A stretch of DNA of 64,000 nucleotides from Cyclobacterium xiamenense. Lineage in GTDB: Bacteria > Bacteroidota > Bacteroidia > Cytophagales > Cyclobacteriaceae. Shown one piece after another: positions 44,767 through 55,000 of the stretch (positions are counted from its first letter, which is position 1; every line of letters starts with the position of its first letter). A program made the position numbers and the translations under genes. The stretch is taken from assembly GCF_009467825.1 (NCBI RefSeq), contig NZ_WIOK01000023.1, positions 27,763 through 91,762 of the forward strand. Reading direction: 5' to 3'. Below the pieces are notes generated by a model, which worked only from the letters and a program-made list of their open reading frames with translations, ran no database searches and had not been told where the DNA came from.

Positions 44767-46794
44767 ATGAGTTTTATGAAGGCACCCTATTTAGTATCCC
44801 TTGTTTTTTTGTTTGCCTGTGTTTCGGCCCTCCATGCACAGGTTATTTCTCCCCCCAAGTGGGACATACAGTTGGATAATCCGGAGGCCGAAGTAGGCGA
44901 GGAAGTGACGCTGGTTTTCAAAGCGGACATACCCCTCAACTGGTACATCTATTCCAACGACTTCGATCCGGAATTGGGACCCTTGCTTACCGAAATCGTT
45001 TGGGAGGAACAACGTGGTTTTCGTCCTGTGGGTCCACTGAAAGCGATCGACCCGAAAACCAAATACGAGGAAGTATGGGAAGGAGACGTTACCTATTTTG
45101 TCAGGGAGGGCGAATTCAGGCAAACCTTGCTGATCGAGGAGGAAACGGCACTGATCCAGGGCACCGTGGAATACCAAATGTGTTCCGATATTACCAACCA
45201 ATGCATCAATTACCAGGAAGATTTCTCGATCTCACTGGGCGGCGCAGGAAGTGCTGCTTCCACATCAGAAGCCGCTGACGCGGATCTTTTTTCCCAGCAG
45301 GAAGGCGGGAGCCAAGAAGGGGAACCGGCAGAAATCTCCCTGGAGCAGCCCGAATCCTCCCTGCTCGGCTTTATGCTAATTGCCTTCCTGGCAGGATTGG
45401 CTGCCCTGCTGACTCCTTGTGTATTTCCAATGATTCCGATGACGGTGACTTTTTTTACCGGCAGGGCGCATTCCAAATTTCAGGGCTTTCGAAATGCCTT
45501 TCTCTATGGCTTTTCCATCATCGCCATTTACACCATCGCTGGAACGATCGTCGCAGCGGTGCAGGGGCCGGAGTTTGCCAACTGGCTGTCCACCCATTGG
45601 CTACCCAACGTGTTCTTTTTTGCCGTGTTTATTTTCTTCGCCCTGGCTTTTCTGGGCTTGTTCGAAATCACCCTTCCTTCGGGTCTGGTGAATAAAATCG
45701 ATGCCAAAGCGGATAAGGGGGGAATGGCCGGTATTTTCTTTATGGCCTTTACCCTGGTATTGGTGTCCTTTTCCTGCACGGGTCCGATCGTTGGGTCCAT
45801 CTTGATCAGTTCTGCCGGTGGGGCCCTCTTAAAGCCCATTTTGGGAATGTTCGCCTTTTCTTTGGCCTTCGCCCTCCCGTTTACCCTGTTTGCGATTTTT
45901 CCTGAATGGTTGAATTCGCTGCCAAAGTCCGGTGGTTGGCTCAATTCCGTAAAGGTGGTACTGGGCTTTTTGGAACTGGCACTGGCCTTCAAGTTTTTGA
46001 GCATTGCCGATCAGGTGTACCATTGGGGCATACTGGACCGGGAGATTTACCTGGCCATTTGGATTGTCATTTTCGCCCTGTTGGGGCTCTACCTGCTTGG
46101 AAAATTGCGGCTTCCGCACGACAGCCCGCTGGATTACCTGGGTGTACCCCGATTGATGCTGGCCATGACCACTTTTGTCTTTGTGGTGTACATGATCCCA
46201 GGCATGTGGGGAGCGCCGCTTAAAGCGCTGAGTGGCTACCTGCCGCCTTTGTCTACCCACGATTTTGATTTAATCAAAATCAGTCGGGAAAATGCCTCCG
46301 CGGCGGATCAGGAATTGGATGAGGTGCCTAAGTACGCCGATTTTCTTCATTTCCCGCACGGTATTCAGGGTTATTTTGACTACCAACAGGCACTGTCTGC
46401 CGCCAAAAGGCAAGACAAGCCCTTGTTTATCGATTTTACGGGGCATGGGTGTGTCAATTGCCGGGAAATGGAAGCCCGGGTATGGTCTGATCCTCGGGTG
46501 CTGAAACGGTTAAAAGAGGATTTTGTAATGGTGGCCCTGTACATCGACGAACGCTATACACTGCCTGAGTCCGAATGGTACATTTCCACGTACGACAACA
46601 AAGAAAAAACCACGATCGGCAAGCAGAATGCCGATTTTCAGATTACGCGTTTCAACAACAATGCCCAGCCCTATTACGTGATTTTGGACCAGGAGGAGGA
46701 ATTGCTCGCGAGTCCCATTGGCTACGAAACCGACATTCAGGCCTTTATCGAATTTTTGGATGGCGCCAAAGAAGAATATGCCAGGAGGCAGTAA
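44767..46794 (+). CDS. DsbD-type thiol:disulfide interchange protein
   Basis: 675 residues. After a signal peptide (LVSLVFLFACVSALHAQ), an N-terminal DsbD-alpha-like periplasmic domain (PPKWDIQLDNPEAEVGEEVTLVF; MCSDITNQCINYQEDFSI, where the two Cys could be the active pair). From about 200 on, eight membrane helices of the CcdA core, with the redox cysteines in LLTPCVFPMIPMTVTFF and SFSCTGPIVGSILI. At the C-terminus a thioredoxin-like domain has CVNC in FIDFTGHGCVNCREMEARVW. The protein carries electrons from the cytoplasm to periplasmic thiol proteins. The double-thioredoxin lipoprotein at 37037 may be one of its clients. Confidence 0.9.
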   Translation: MSFMKAPYLVSLVFLFACVSALHAQVISPPKWDIQLDNPEAEVGEEVTLVFKADIPLNWYIYSNDFDPELGPLLTEIVWEEQRGFRPVGPLKAIDPKTKYEEVWEGDVTYFVREGEFRQTLLIEEETALIQGTVEYQMCSDITNQCINYQEDFSISLGGAGSAASTSEAADADLFSQQEGGSQEGEPAEISLEQPESSLLGFMLIAFLAGLAALLTPCVFPMIPMTVTFFTGRAHSKFQGFRNAFLYGFSIIAIYTIAGTIVAAVQGPEFANWLSTHWLPNVFFFAVFIFFALAFLGLFEITLPSGLVNKIDAKADKGGMAGIFFMAFTLVLVSFSCTGPIVGSILISSAGGALLKPILGMFAFSLAFALPFTLFAIFPEWLNSLPKSGGWLNSVKVVLGFLELALAFKFLSIADQVYHWGILDREIYLAIWIVIFALLGLYLLGKLRLPHDSPLDYLGVPRLMLAMTTFVFVVYMIPGMWGAPLKALSGYLPPLSTHDFDLIKISRENASAADQELDEVPKYADFLHFPHGIQGYFDYQQALSAAKRQDKPLFIDFTGHGCVNCREMEARVWSDPRVLKRLKEDFVMVALYIDERYTLPESEWYISTYDNKEKTTIGKQNADFQITRFNNNAQPYYVILDQEEELLASPIGYETDIQAFIEFLDGAKEEYARRQ

Positions 46795-47209
46795 GTGAGG
46801 AGCAGTAGCAGTTGGGCTGCATTGACCCGGGGAATGCAGAAAAACTCCAATGCGGTATGTTGTACCTTTCTTCGAAAAGGTAGCTATCACGGGTAAGGTG
46901 TCCTTCGTTGCTGCGGTTTTGGTCCGCAGGCTAATCAGAACCGAGTTGTTGGTCCTAAATCGCTTCGATGCAGGCGTTAGTGACCAACCGCTGTTATTGG
47001 AGGTGCGAATTAACCCGGCGCTTTTCCGGGAAGGGTTCAATCCTTCCTGGTTGGAAGTTGTCTAACGCTGGTTTCAGGCCTTTTACGAGCCAGGCTGAGT
47101 GAGCTTGAGGAAGTGTCTTGCCAGAAAATCAGTTTTGTATCATTCCGCTTATTTTTATTACAAAATATCCAAACAATTGCTCATGATTTGGGTTTTATAA
47201 GTGAATTAA
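46795..47209. other. Intergenic region with no supported gene
   Basis: About 415 bases between dsbD and a small gene. Both strands hold short frames (46850..47065 plus; 46825..47040 minus) with no recognisable family features. The right-hand 100 bases are A/T-rich and would hold the promoter of the small gene at 47210. I see no clear terminator after dsbD. Confidence 0.35.
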
Positions 47210-47422
47210 ATGACAAAACCAATGAGTACTGAGACAACCAATCAAGAAACCTGGCCAGATTTAGCAATAGGCCTTTACGATAAGCTGACCGGCAGAAATG
47301 CCAGAATTAATTATGATTTTAAGGAATTTGTCATCGGAGTACCAAAAAGAGTAGGTTCCGGGGAAAAAACGGAGTGGACGCTAAACGGGCAATTGAGCAT
47401 CACCACATCCGAAGGTAAATAA
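47210..47422 (+). CDS. Small protein of 70 residues, unknown function
   Basis: MTKPMSTETTNQETWPDLAI begins the protein; the middle reads GLYDKLTGRNARINYDF and the end is ITTSEGK. It is acidic, soluble and without signal peptide. The WPDLAIGLYDKLTGR stretch looks like a constrained motif, and I have the impression that short proteins with such a core recur in several phyla, but cannot confirm it. A second ATG four codons in is an alternative start. A second small gene starts 10 bases after its stop, suggesting an operon. Confidence 0.55.
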   Translation: MTKPMSTETTNQETWPDLAIGLYDKLTGRNARINYDFKEFVIGVPKRVGSGEKTEWTLNGQLSITTSEGK

Positions 47423-47431
47423 ACCTACCTG

Positions 47432-47725
47432 ATGAAAAATGTCGTCGTAAAAGCAGATTTATCTCTGGTAAGTAACGCCCATCGGATTACCGTAAGTAAT
47501 AACGGTAGCCAGTTGTTGGTAGATATCATTGGTAAATCTGCTTTCTATTTGCCCTACCGACAGTGGCGAGATGCCTACAAGTTTCGGAAGCGGGCCGTTT
47601 ATCTGGATCAGGAAATACAAATCAGACGAAACCACAGTGACTTGTTGAAAGTAACAAATGGAAACATTAAAATTGACAGTTACCTGGGTGTTTTCAAACT
47701 CCTGATCAGGTCTCTATTCGCTTAG
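47432..47725 (+). CDS. Small basic protein of 97 residues, unknown function
   Basis: MKNVVVKADLSLVSNAHRIT begins the protein; YLPYRQWRDAYKFRKRAVYL and IKIDSYLGVFKLLIRSLFA follow. Soluble, basic, no signal peptide. The beta-rich start and repeated hydrophobic spacing look like a real folded protein, but I do not recognise a family. It follows the 70-residue gene at 47210 by 10 bases. The hairpin at 47865 could end its transcript. Confidence 0.45.
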   Translation: MKNVVVKADLSLVSNAHRITVSNNGSQLLVDIIGKSAFYLPYRQWRDAYKFRKRAVYLDQEIQIRRNHSDLLKVTNGNIKIDSYLGVFKLLIRSLFA

Positions 47726-47864
47726 CTTTTTTCAACCCGACTGTACATAAATCACACTTGGATTTACCGCATGTAGCCTATTGAATGATTTAAATCCGGC
47801 GAGCAAAATAACCTGGACTAGCAAAAAACATCCATTCTTTCAGCAGGATACGTTAGGTAGAAAA

Positions 47865-47901
47865 AAAAAGAGGCTGCCTCAGATGAGCGGCCTCTTTTTT
47901 T
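47865..47901. terminator. Bidirectional terminator before GH16 gene
   Basis: AAAAAGAGGC (47865..47874) pairs with GCCTCTTTTT (47890..47899); the stem continues inward with a G-U pair and CTC/GAG around an AGAT loop, and T-runs follow on both strands. It ends the glucan-utilisation operon on the minus strand and probably the small-gene pair on the plus strand. Confidence 0.8.
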
Positions 47902-47917
47902 GATTCACTAAAATCGG

Positions 47918-49054
47918 CTAGTCTTTTTCAAAAACCCGCACGTAATCCACCACCAACTGTTGGGGGAAGTTGGTGCTGGCATCCGGGCTTCCCGGCCAGT
48001 TGCCGCCCACCGCGAGGTTGATCAGGAGGAAAAACGGTTCGCGAAATTCGTCCATGGCATTTCCGGTTATGGGGATTTCGTGATAGGCCTCGTTATCCAG
48101 CAGCCAGGTGATCGATTCTTCGGTCCAGATGATGGAAAATACGTGAAAGTTGTCATTTAAAATGGCTCCTTCGGCGAGCGAAGTTTTGCCGCCTGCAGTG
48201 GAATAGGTCCCGTTAGTATCCCAGTGGAGGGTTCCGTGTACCGTATTATCCCGACCGTCGGCTGCTCCGCCGATCATTTCCATGATGTCGATTTCGCCGC
48301 AGGCGGGCCAGGGAGTACTGGTGATGCTTTCGCCCAGCATCCAGAATGCAGGCCAGATGCCCTGCCCTTTCGGCAGCGCAGCGCGTATGTCGATCCGTCC
48401 AAATTGAAACTGTTGCCGTCCCTGTGTCTTTAGTCGGGTGGAGGTGTAATTCCGTCCTCCGATGGACTCCTCTTTGGCGGTAATTATTAGGTAGCCCTCG
48501 TTCACCCGGGCATTTTCCCTGCGGTAAAACTGGAGTTCGTTGTTTCCCCAGCCACATAAGTTCGGACACCCGTCCCCGGTTTCCGCCACCCAATCATTGG
48601 AAAGCGTCGTGCCTTCAAACTCGTCCCGCCAGGAAAGGGAATACCCCTCGTAGCTTTCCGGAGAGGTAAAGCCGGAACTGGGTATTCCCAGGCCCAGATC
48701 CGCTTCGGAAATGGTGACCGATGCTTCTTCGCTAATAAAATCGGTTTCCGTAGCATGCGCTTGCACGCGAATCGTAAAAACGCCCGGCTCGGTGTAGCGG
48801 AAAGTTGCCTCGTTTCCGCTCACCAATTCCGGCATTTCTCCATCGGTACCGAAACTTACCCGAAAGAAGTTGGCTTTTTCTGCGCTGAAGCCAATCCTAA
48901 CCTGCCCATTGGCCCGTTTGTCCAGGGAGACTTCCAGGTTTTCCGGCAGTACCACGCGCGCATCCACCTCTTCCTGATCGCAGTTACAAAAAGCGAACAG
49001 CATGAGTAGTAAGGAAGGTATATGCACAAGCTTGGTCATCACAAGAAGAATCAT
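47918..49054 (-). CDS. GH16 beta-glucanase (laminarinase-like) lipoprotein
   Basis: 378 residues. A signal peptide with Cys in LLLMLFAFCNC indicates a lipoprotein. Residues about 30-115 form a Fn3/PKD-like domain, then a spacer. From about 140 comes the GH16 jelly roll: LSWRDEFEGTTLSNDWVAETG, NNELQFYRRENARV, LPKGQGIWPAFWMLGE, and the catalytic GEIDIMEM in which the Glu residues are nucleophile and acid/base. This is the endo-1,3(4)-beta-glucanase type. The ATG overlaps the stop codon of the preceding gene (ATGA), so translation is coupled; a second ATG at 49039 is also possible. It is the last gene of the SusCD operon. Confidence 0.92.
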   Translation of the reverse strand: MILLVMTKLVHIPSLLLMLFAFCNCDQEEVDARVVLPENLEVSLDKRANGQVRIGFSAEKANFFRVSFGTDGEMPELVSGNEATFRYTEPGVFTIRVQAHATETDFISEEASVTISEADLGLGIPSSGFTSPESYEGYSLSWRDEFEGTTLSNDWVAETGDGCPNLCGWGNNELQFYRRENARVNEGYLIITAKEESIGGRNYTSTRLKTQGRQQFQFGRIDIRAALPKGQGIWPAFWMLGESITSTPWPACGEIDIMEMIGGAADGRDNTVHGTLHWDTNGTYSTAGGKTSLAEGAILNDNFHVFSIIWTEESITWLLDNEAYHEIPITGNAMDEFREPFFLLINLAVGGNWPGSPDASTNFPQQLVVDYVRVFEKD

Positions 49055-50532
49055 TCGGTATCGGGAATTAACACAAAGCTCCAGAACACGGTACCAGATC
49101 CGGAAACATCAATGGTAATCGTCAGTTCTTCGACTCCATCTTCATTCGTGTATCCAATTACCTCGTAGGTGACGGCACGATCCGCTTCAGGTGGGCCCGC
49201 TTGGTGTTCACCGCCGTTGAAGGCTTTGGGAAGGGCAATGAAAGCCCCCGTTCCGGTTACTGTGATTCGGGCATTTTCCGAGTCGGTCGCGTCGGTAAAG
49301 CTAAAGGCGTGCGTTCCTGCTCCCCAGGCTTCTCCGGCGGTTCCTTCCAGGTTGGATGCTGGCTGACAGCCTTCTTCCACACCCATATACGCTTCTCCAA
49401 AAATATCGTCTACCGGATCGTAGGTATAGGTACCGTCCTCGCTGAAAACAAAGCGGTCATTAAACAAGCAGGCACGATCTCCCGAAATATCCTGTCCATT
49501 GGGATAAAACTCGTCGCTTCCCGGTGCCGGGCCCACCCCGAAGGCGCCCGCTGCAGGTTTTAGTTTCCAGGCTTTGCTCCCCTCTCCGATCAGTGATTGA
49601 AGGGATAGGGTCCCGGGAGCTACCGGGTCGGGTTCGGGTTCTGGCGTTTCCTCCTCCGGTACGTAATCTTCGGGAATCAGGCGAATGTACCAGGCAAGAG
49701 CGGTATTGGCTTGATCCACAAAGCGAAGCAGTATCTCGTTTTCTTCGATGGATACGATCTGATAGGTTCTTCCTCCGGCGAAATATCCCAAAAACCCTCC
49801 CTGGGAGATGGTCAATTCCGGGTAGTTATCTTCCGGTTCGGCAATGCTCCACTTGAGCCCGTCGGGCGCTTCGTAGGGAGCAGAAAGGTCGCCCACTCCC
49901 GGCTCAAAAGCGCCGGGGAAATTGCTTCCCTGGGCTGCATTCAGGTAGACCAGCCCGTTGGTTTCCATGTCGAAATTAAAATCGGCCAGGAAGAAGGTAT
50001 ACCGATCCGTGTACATACCGGAGCCCGTTTTTTCGTTGGGTTGGGCCTGGTACCACTCGGGGAAGTCGCCTGCCTGAGAGGGGTTTGGTCCTACACCGAA
50101 ATGGCCTAGTCTGTCCGCATCTACTTTCCAGGTTTTTCCTTCCGTTGCCTCGGCCCCACCGGTGAGCAGGTTGTACAGGGGTTTGTCCAAAAGCAAGGGG
50201 TCGGTCTGTTCGATGACGATCTGCTTACGCATGGTGACGCTGCCTCCGGCATTAAACACCGTCAGGCTTACTGTGTAGGTACCGGCGGAAGGATAGGTGC
50301 CGGTGACCGTGGATCCGGTGCCGGAGCTTCCGTTGCCCAGGTCCCAGTTCATTATAAAGAAGTCATTGGCAGCGGTAAACCGAAGAATATTGTCGCTTTC
50401 TTCGGTAGGTTGAAAGCTAAAATCTGCCTGGTCCTCGGTAGGAGGGGCCTCTTGTAGCGTGTATTCCTCGAAGCATGCCGCCAGCAAAAACAGGGGCAGC
50501 ATCAGTACGATGAAGTTTAGGTATCTTTTCAT
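49051..50532 (-). CDS. PKD-domain surface lipoprotein, putative glycan-binding (SusE/F-like)
   Basis: 493 residues. Lipobox FLLAACFEE after the signal peptide. Residues about 40-110 are a PKD domain (FIMNWDLGNGSSGTGSTVTGTYPSAGTYTVSL). Then two related modules follow: one begins GKTWKVDADRLGHFGVGPNP and ends ALAWYIRLIPE, the other begins SKAWKLKPAAGAFGVGPAPG and ends VFWSFVLIPDTE, joined by a Pro/Glu-rich linker. Probably a surface glycan-binding protein that hands polysaccharide to the SusCD complex. It begins 12 bases after susD and overlaps the GH16 gene by four bases. Confidence 0.85.
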   Translation of the reverse strand: MKRYLNFIVLMLPLFLLAACFEEYTLQEAPPTEDQADFSFQPTEESDNILRFTAANDFFIMNWDLGNGSSGTGSTVTGTYPSAGTYTVSLTVFNAGGSVTMRKQIVIEQTDPLLLDKPLYNLLTGGAEATEGKTWKVDADRLGHFGVGPNPSQAGDFPEWYQAQPNEKTGSGMYTDRYTFFLADFNFDMETNGLVYLNAAQGSNFPGAFEPGVGDLSAPYEAPDGLKWSIAEPEDNYPELTISQGGFLGYFAGGRTYQIVSIEENEILLRFVDQANTALAWYIRLIPEDYVPEEETPEPEPDPVAPGTLSLQSLIGEGSKAWKLKPAAGAFGVGPAPGSDEFYPNGQDISGDRACLFNDRFVFSEDGTYTYDPVDDIFGEAYMGVEEGCQPASNLEGTAGEAWGAGTHAFSFTDATDSENARITVTGTGAFIALPKAFNGGEHQAGPPEADRAVTYEVIGYTNEDGVEELTITIDVSGSGTVFWSFVLIPDTE

Positions 50533-50544
50533 GAGTTTACGCAG

Positions 50545-52017
50545 TTAATATCCTGGATTTTGTTCCCAATTGCCACCAGCCAGATCGATCTCCACCTGAG
50601 GGATAGGAAATAGTTCGTGTTTTCCGTTTACGAAGCCGTCGATTTTTTCGGCTGCCTGTCCGGTTCGTACCAGATCAAAGAAACGGAGCCCTTCTCCGGC
50701 AAGTTCGAGTCTTCGTTCTTCCAGAATTGCCTGGTAGAGGGCTTCGTCGGAACTGCTGACTGGGGAAAGCGAAGCCCGGTCCCTCACCTTATTGAGTTCG
50801 GTTCGTGCGCGCTCATCGTTTCCAGATCGCTGAAATGCCTCAGCTGCCATTAACAATACATCCGCCCAGCGAATTACCCGGTAGTTCAGGGGGCTGGTCA
50901 GGTCGTCATCCGGTAGACCAAGTTCGTTCTTTCGTTTGATGTACTTATTGTTGAAGTAGCCGGTGTGGCCGCCGCCGCCAATGGCATAGGTGATTTCATC
51001 TGGATTGGGCTGTGCCGCGATAAAGGCTTCCAGGTTTAAAATACTGGCATCCCGGCGAACGTCGCCTTCTTCGAACGCCTGGTATAAGTCATCCGTAGGC
51101 AAGTTGTAACTATTGCCATCGCCATATACCGGGCCGGTGTATTGGCGGATGCTTTGAAACCCCACGGCCGCGTTGCCATTCAGGCAAATCAGGCAACCGT
51201 AGTCTCCACCCTGCAAGCCACTGAATTGAATGGTGAATACGTCTTCGGACACGTTTTCGTTCTGAACCAGAAATAGGGTTTCGTAATCCTGAAATAGCGC
51301 ATAACCGGCTTCATTGGTGTCTATTAGCTCCCCTAGTACAGTGGCAGCCTCGGCATGTTTTCCTTGATAGAGCAAGGTTTTTCCTAAAAGCGCCATCGCG
51401 GCTCCTTTGGTCATTCTGCCGGTTTCGCTGACCGTCCAGGGAAGTACAGCGATGGCGGCACGCAGGTCGGACTCAATTTGTGCGTATATCTCGGCTTTTG
51501 GGGTACGGGCAGCGTCGGGAATTTCGCTGATGGAAATTCGACGGTCTACTATCAGGGGCATGTCGCCGAAATAATTCACCAGATTGAAATAGAAATAGGC
51601 TCGTATTGCCTTTGCTTCTGCGAGTATCAGCTCCTTCCCTTCGAAATCAATTTTGTCTTGATTTTCAAACAGGTAATTTGCCCGGGCGATACCGGTGTAG
51701 TTGACCCGAAGTACAGCTCTTAATTCGTCATTGACGCCGCCATGGCTCATGTTGTCTATTTCGTGCAGTCCACGGGAGTCATTGACGCTTTCCCCCCCGG
51801 CAATGGCATTGTCTGAGGCGATCTCTCCGACCCATAGGTTGAGGTAGGCCGGCTGCATCATGTCGTATACTCCGACGATGGCCCGGTTAAAATCTTCTTC
51901 TGTATTAAAGAAATTTTCGGCATCCTGGGTATATTCCGGATCGATATCCAATAAACTATCGCATGCGGTGACCGTCCCCAAAAGGAGGACGAGTGACCAT
52001 TGATATATTTTTGTCAT
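50545..52017 (-). CDS. SusD/RagB-family outer-membrane lipoprotein
   Basis: 490 residues. Lipobox GTVTACDSLLDIDPEYTQD, where the post-Cys sequence is typical of SusD. The helical TPR-like body is seen in GKELILAEAKAIRAYFYFNLVNYFGDMPLI, and the C-terminal SusD signature in NYRVIRWADVLLMAAEAFQRSGNDERARTELNKVRDRA and YQAILEERRLELAGEGLRFFDLVRTG. It binds the oligosaccharide at the cell surface and sits as a lid over the SusC transporter encoded five bases upstream. Confidence 0.95.
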   Translation of the reverse strand: MTKIYQWSLVLLLGTVTACDSLLDIDPEYTQDAENFFNTEEDFNRAIVGVYDMMQPAYLNLWVGEIASDNAIAGGESVNDSRGLHEIDNMSHGGVNDELRAVLRVNYTGIARANYLFENQDKIDFEGKELILAEAKAIRAYFYFNLVNYFGDMPLIVDRRISISEIPDAARTPKAEIYAQIESDLRAAIAVLPWTVSETGRMTKGAAMALLGKTLLYQGKHAEAATVLGELIDTNEAGYALFQDYETLFLVQNENVSEDVFTIQFSGLQGGDYGCLICLNGNAAVGFQSIRQYTGPVYGDGNSYNLPTDDLYQAFEEGDVRRDASILNLEAFIAAQPNPDEITYAIGGGGHTGYFNNKYIKRKNELGLPDDDLTSPLNYRVIRWADVLLMAAEAFQRSGNDERARTELNKVRDRASLSPVSSSDEALYQAILEERRLELAGEGLRFFDLVRTGQAAEKIDGFVNGKHELFPIPQVEIDLAGGNWEQNPGY

Positions 52018-52022
52018 GTCGT

Positions 52023-55000
52023 TTAAAATTTAATGGTAAAACCAGCCATAAATGTTCGTGCCTGTGGGTATATCCCATTGTCCACCCCGGCAAATAGGGG
52101 GTTTCCGGAACCTACATCCGGGTCAAATCCCTGGTAGCGGGTTAGGGTTAGCAAGTTGTTGGCTGCCAGATAAAACCGGAAATAGTTCATTCCGATTTTT
52201 TGTGAAACCGGTCCAGGAAGGGTGTAACCTACCTGAACGTTTCGGAGCCGAAGAAAGGAGCCGTCTTCAACATAGAAATCGGAGAAAACGGTATTCCGGG
52301 TGGCTCCGGTGGTGAGTCGTGGAAATTCATTGGTGCTGCCTGCGCCCGTCCAGCGATTCAGGTTGTACGCCAGCTGATTGGCGAAGGGCTGTTGCCTTTC
52401 GTAATTTCGGATAATTTCCTGGCCGAGGGCCGCATAGGCATTCGCACCGATATCAAAGCCTTTGTAATCCACCGACAAATTGAGCCCCATGGTCATGTCT
52501 GGAATGGGGGAACCCAGATCGGTACGGTCGCTATCGTCTCCAAAATTGATGATGCCGTCGCCATTTTGATCCACAAAGCGAAAATCTCCCGGTTGGGCCC
52601 CGGGTTGGTCCACGGGGTTGGAGGCAATTTCCTCGGTACTTTGGAAAATACCATCTGTTTGGTACCCAATAAAGTAGCCTACCGGAAAGCCTTTTTCAAA
52701 CCTACTGGCCACGTTGCCTCCCACACTAAAGGGCGCTCCCGGAATGAATTCAAATCCCAGGGGAACGGCCGTCACTTCGTTTTTCAGAAGGGTGAGGTTG
52801 TAGTCCACGCTGAAATTGACTCCCTCGCTTCGGGCTGTGGCGTAGCCAAGCTCCAGTTCAATACCGCGGTTCATGACATCACCGGCGTTAATTACCGGTG
52901 GCGAACCGCCAGGACCATAAGCGCCCAACAGTGCGGACACATCCGGTTGAAACAACAGGTCTTTGGTGTTTTTGACAAAATAGTTAGCCGTAAAATCCAG
53001 GTTGCCAAAAAGAGAAAAGTCCAAGCCAATATTTGTTTGGTAGGTAGTTTCCCATTTGAGGTCCGGATTACTCGTGTTGCCAATCGCAGCACCGTTTACG
53101 ATGAGGTCGTTAAACACGTAGGTAGCCGAGCCATTTAGCAGGCCACGGTAGCGAAACAGGCCGATCTGATCGTTTCCGGAGACACCAAAACTGGCTCGGA
53201 GTTTCATGAAATCAATGCCGTTTACATTAAAAAAGGGCTCGTCGGAAAGGACCCAGGCACCGGAAATGGCCGGAAAGTAGCCGATCCGATTGTTAGGGCC
53301 GAAATTGGTGGAGCCGTCCCTCCGTAGAATCGCGGAGAACAAGTACCGTTTTTTGTAATCGTACTCCGCCCGGACAAAGGCAGAAGTCAGGCGCTGCCGG
53401 CTTTGGAAGGAGCCTGTATTGTTCAGAAACCCACCCGGTGCCTGGTTTGCAGAAATGTCCGCAAAAGCCAGGTCATTATTGGGGATGTTAAACCCGGTAC
53501 CGTTCAAGCCTTCGCTTCGGTTGCCCACCAGGGACAGGCCAACCATTCCTTTTACCCGATGTAGCTGGGCAAAAGTACGGTCGTAGTTTAAATAGGTTTC
53601 CAGGTTATAGTCCAGAAAGGTATTTCGTGACTCAAACACACTGGCACCCCGCTCAATCTCGAGTTCGCCCACATCTACCAATACCGGATCCAGATTGGCA
53701 TTTCTGGCGCTATTCGCAAATTTGCCCGGACCGTACCAAACGAGCGGGTTAAATGCTTTGGCGTCCACCATCGCAAAATTGTACCCGGCCCTACCGGTCC
53801 AGGTAAATTGCTCGTTGATGGTGTATTCCAGCTCTTCCTTACCAACCAGCTTGTTAACGTAGTTGTTGTTGTAGGTGTTTTCCATCTGAGCCAGCGGATT
53901 GATAATGTCGTTTACATTTTCCAGATAGGAATAGCGGTCACCTACGCGAAGGGGTTCGGTAGGGTAGGCGTTCACGGTGTTGTAAAGTACCGAACCGATA
54001 CCGCCTTGAGGCAGGCCACTACTTTCTTCGTGCGTGAAGAGTAATACGTTCGTAAATTTGAGTTTGGGAGCGACTTGGGTGGTGAAGTTTATTCGGGCAT
54101 TGTACCGCTCAAAATTGGCTTTGGCACCTCCCACAATGCCGTCCTGGGCAAAGTAGCTTCCGCCAATGGAATAACTGGTTTTTTCGGAGCCTCCGGTCAT
54201 GGTTAGGTTGTACTCCTGTATGGGCGCCTGTTGGAACACCGCATCCTGCCAATTGGTCCCTTCACCCAATTCTACGTTGGCAAAGGGCAGGGCCTGTCCT
54301 CCCGCAGCAAAGGCTTCGTTCTTTAAAATCGCATATTCCCGGGCATTCAGCAGGTCTAATTTTCTAGCGGTTTCCTGTACGCCGTAGTAGCCACTGAGAT
54401 CCAGTTGCGGTTTGGATCCCAGCGTTCCCTTTTTGGTTTCGATCAAAATCACACCATTCGCAGCCCTGACGCCGTATATACCGGCGGTCCCATCTTTTAG
54501 TACATTGACCGATTCGATATCATTGGGGTTGAATGCGTTTAGACCCGCGGCGTCGTAAATCACGCCATCCACCAGGACGAGCGGATCGTTGTCTCCAAAG
54601 GTGCCAATACCCCGAATCCGGATGTTGGAAGTCCCGCCGGGCGCACCCGAATTGGTGGAAATGTTTACACCGGCGAGTTTACCTTGCAAGGCTTGGTCTA
54701 CCCGGGGCATGTTCATTTTCTCGATGGCCTCACCTTTTACCTGAGACGTGGCGCCGGTCAATTCCCGTTTGGAGGAAGCGCCGTAGCCGATGACCACGAC
54801 TTCATCGAGGTTGGATACATCTTCTTGCAAGGTTACCGAAAGATCGTTGCTGTTTTCGACGGTTAGTGTTTGGCTTTTAAAGCCGAGGTAGGAGAATTGA
54901 AGCTGTTCTCCCGGCTCTGCACGGATGGAGAAGTTTCCATCAATATCGGTGACCGTTCCCGAACTGGATCCCACTTTCAGGATGCTCACTCCCGGGAGCG

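Noticed and set aside
46850..47065. Plus-strand frame of 71 codons after dsbD
   Set aside because: Composition and lack of motifs give no support; a similar-length frame runs on the other strand.
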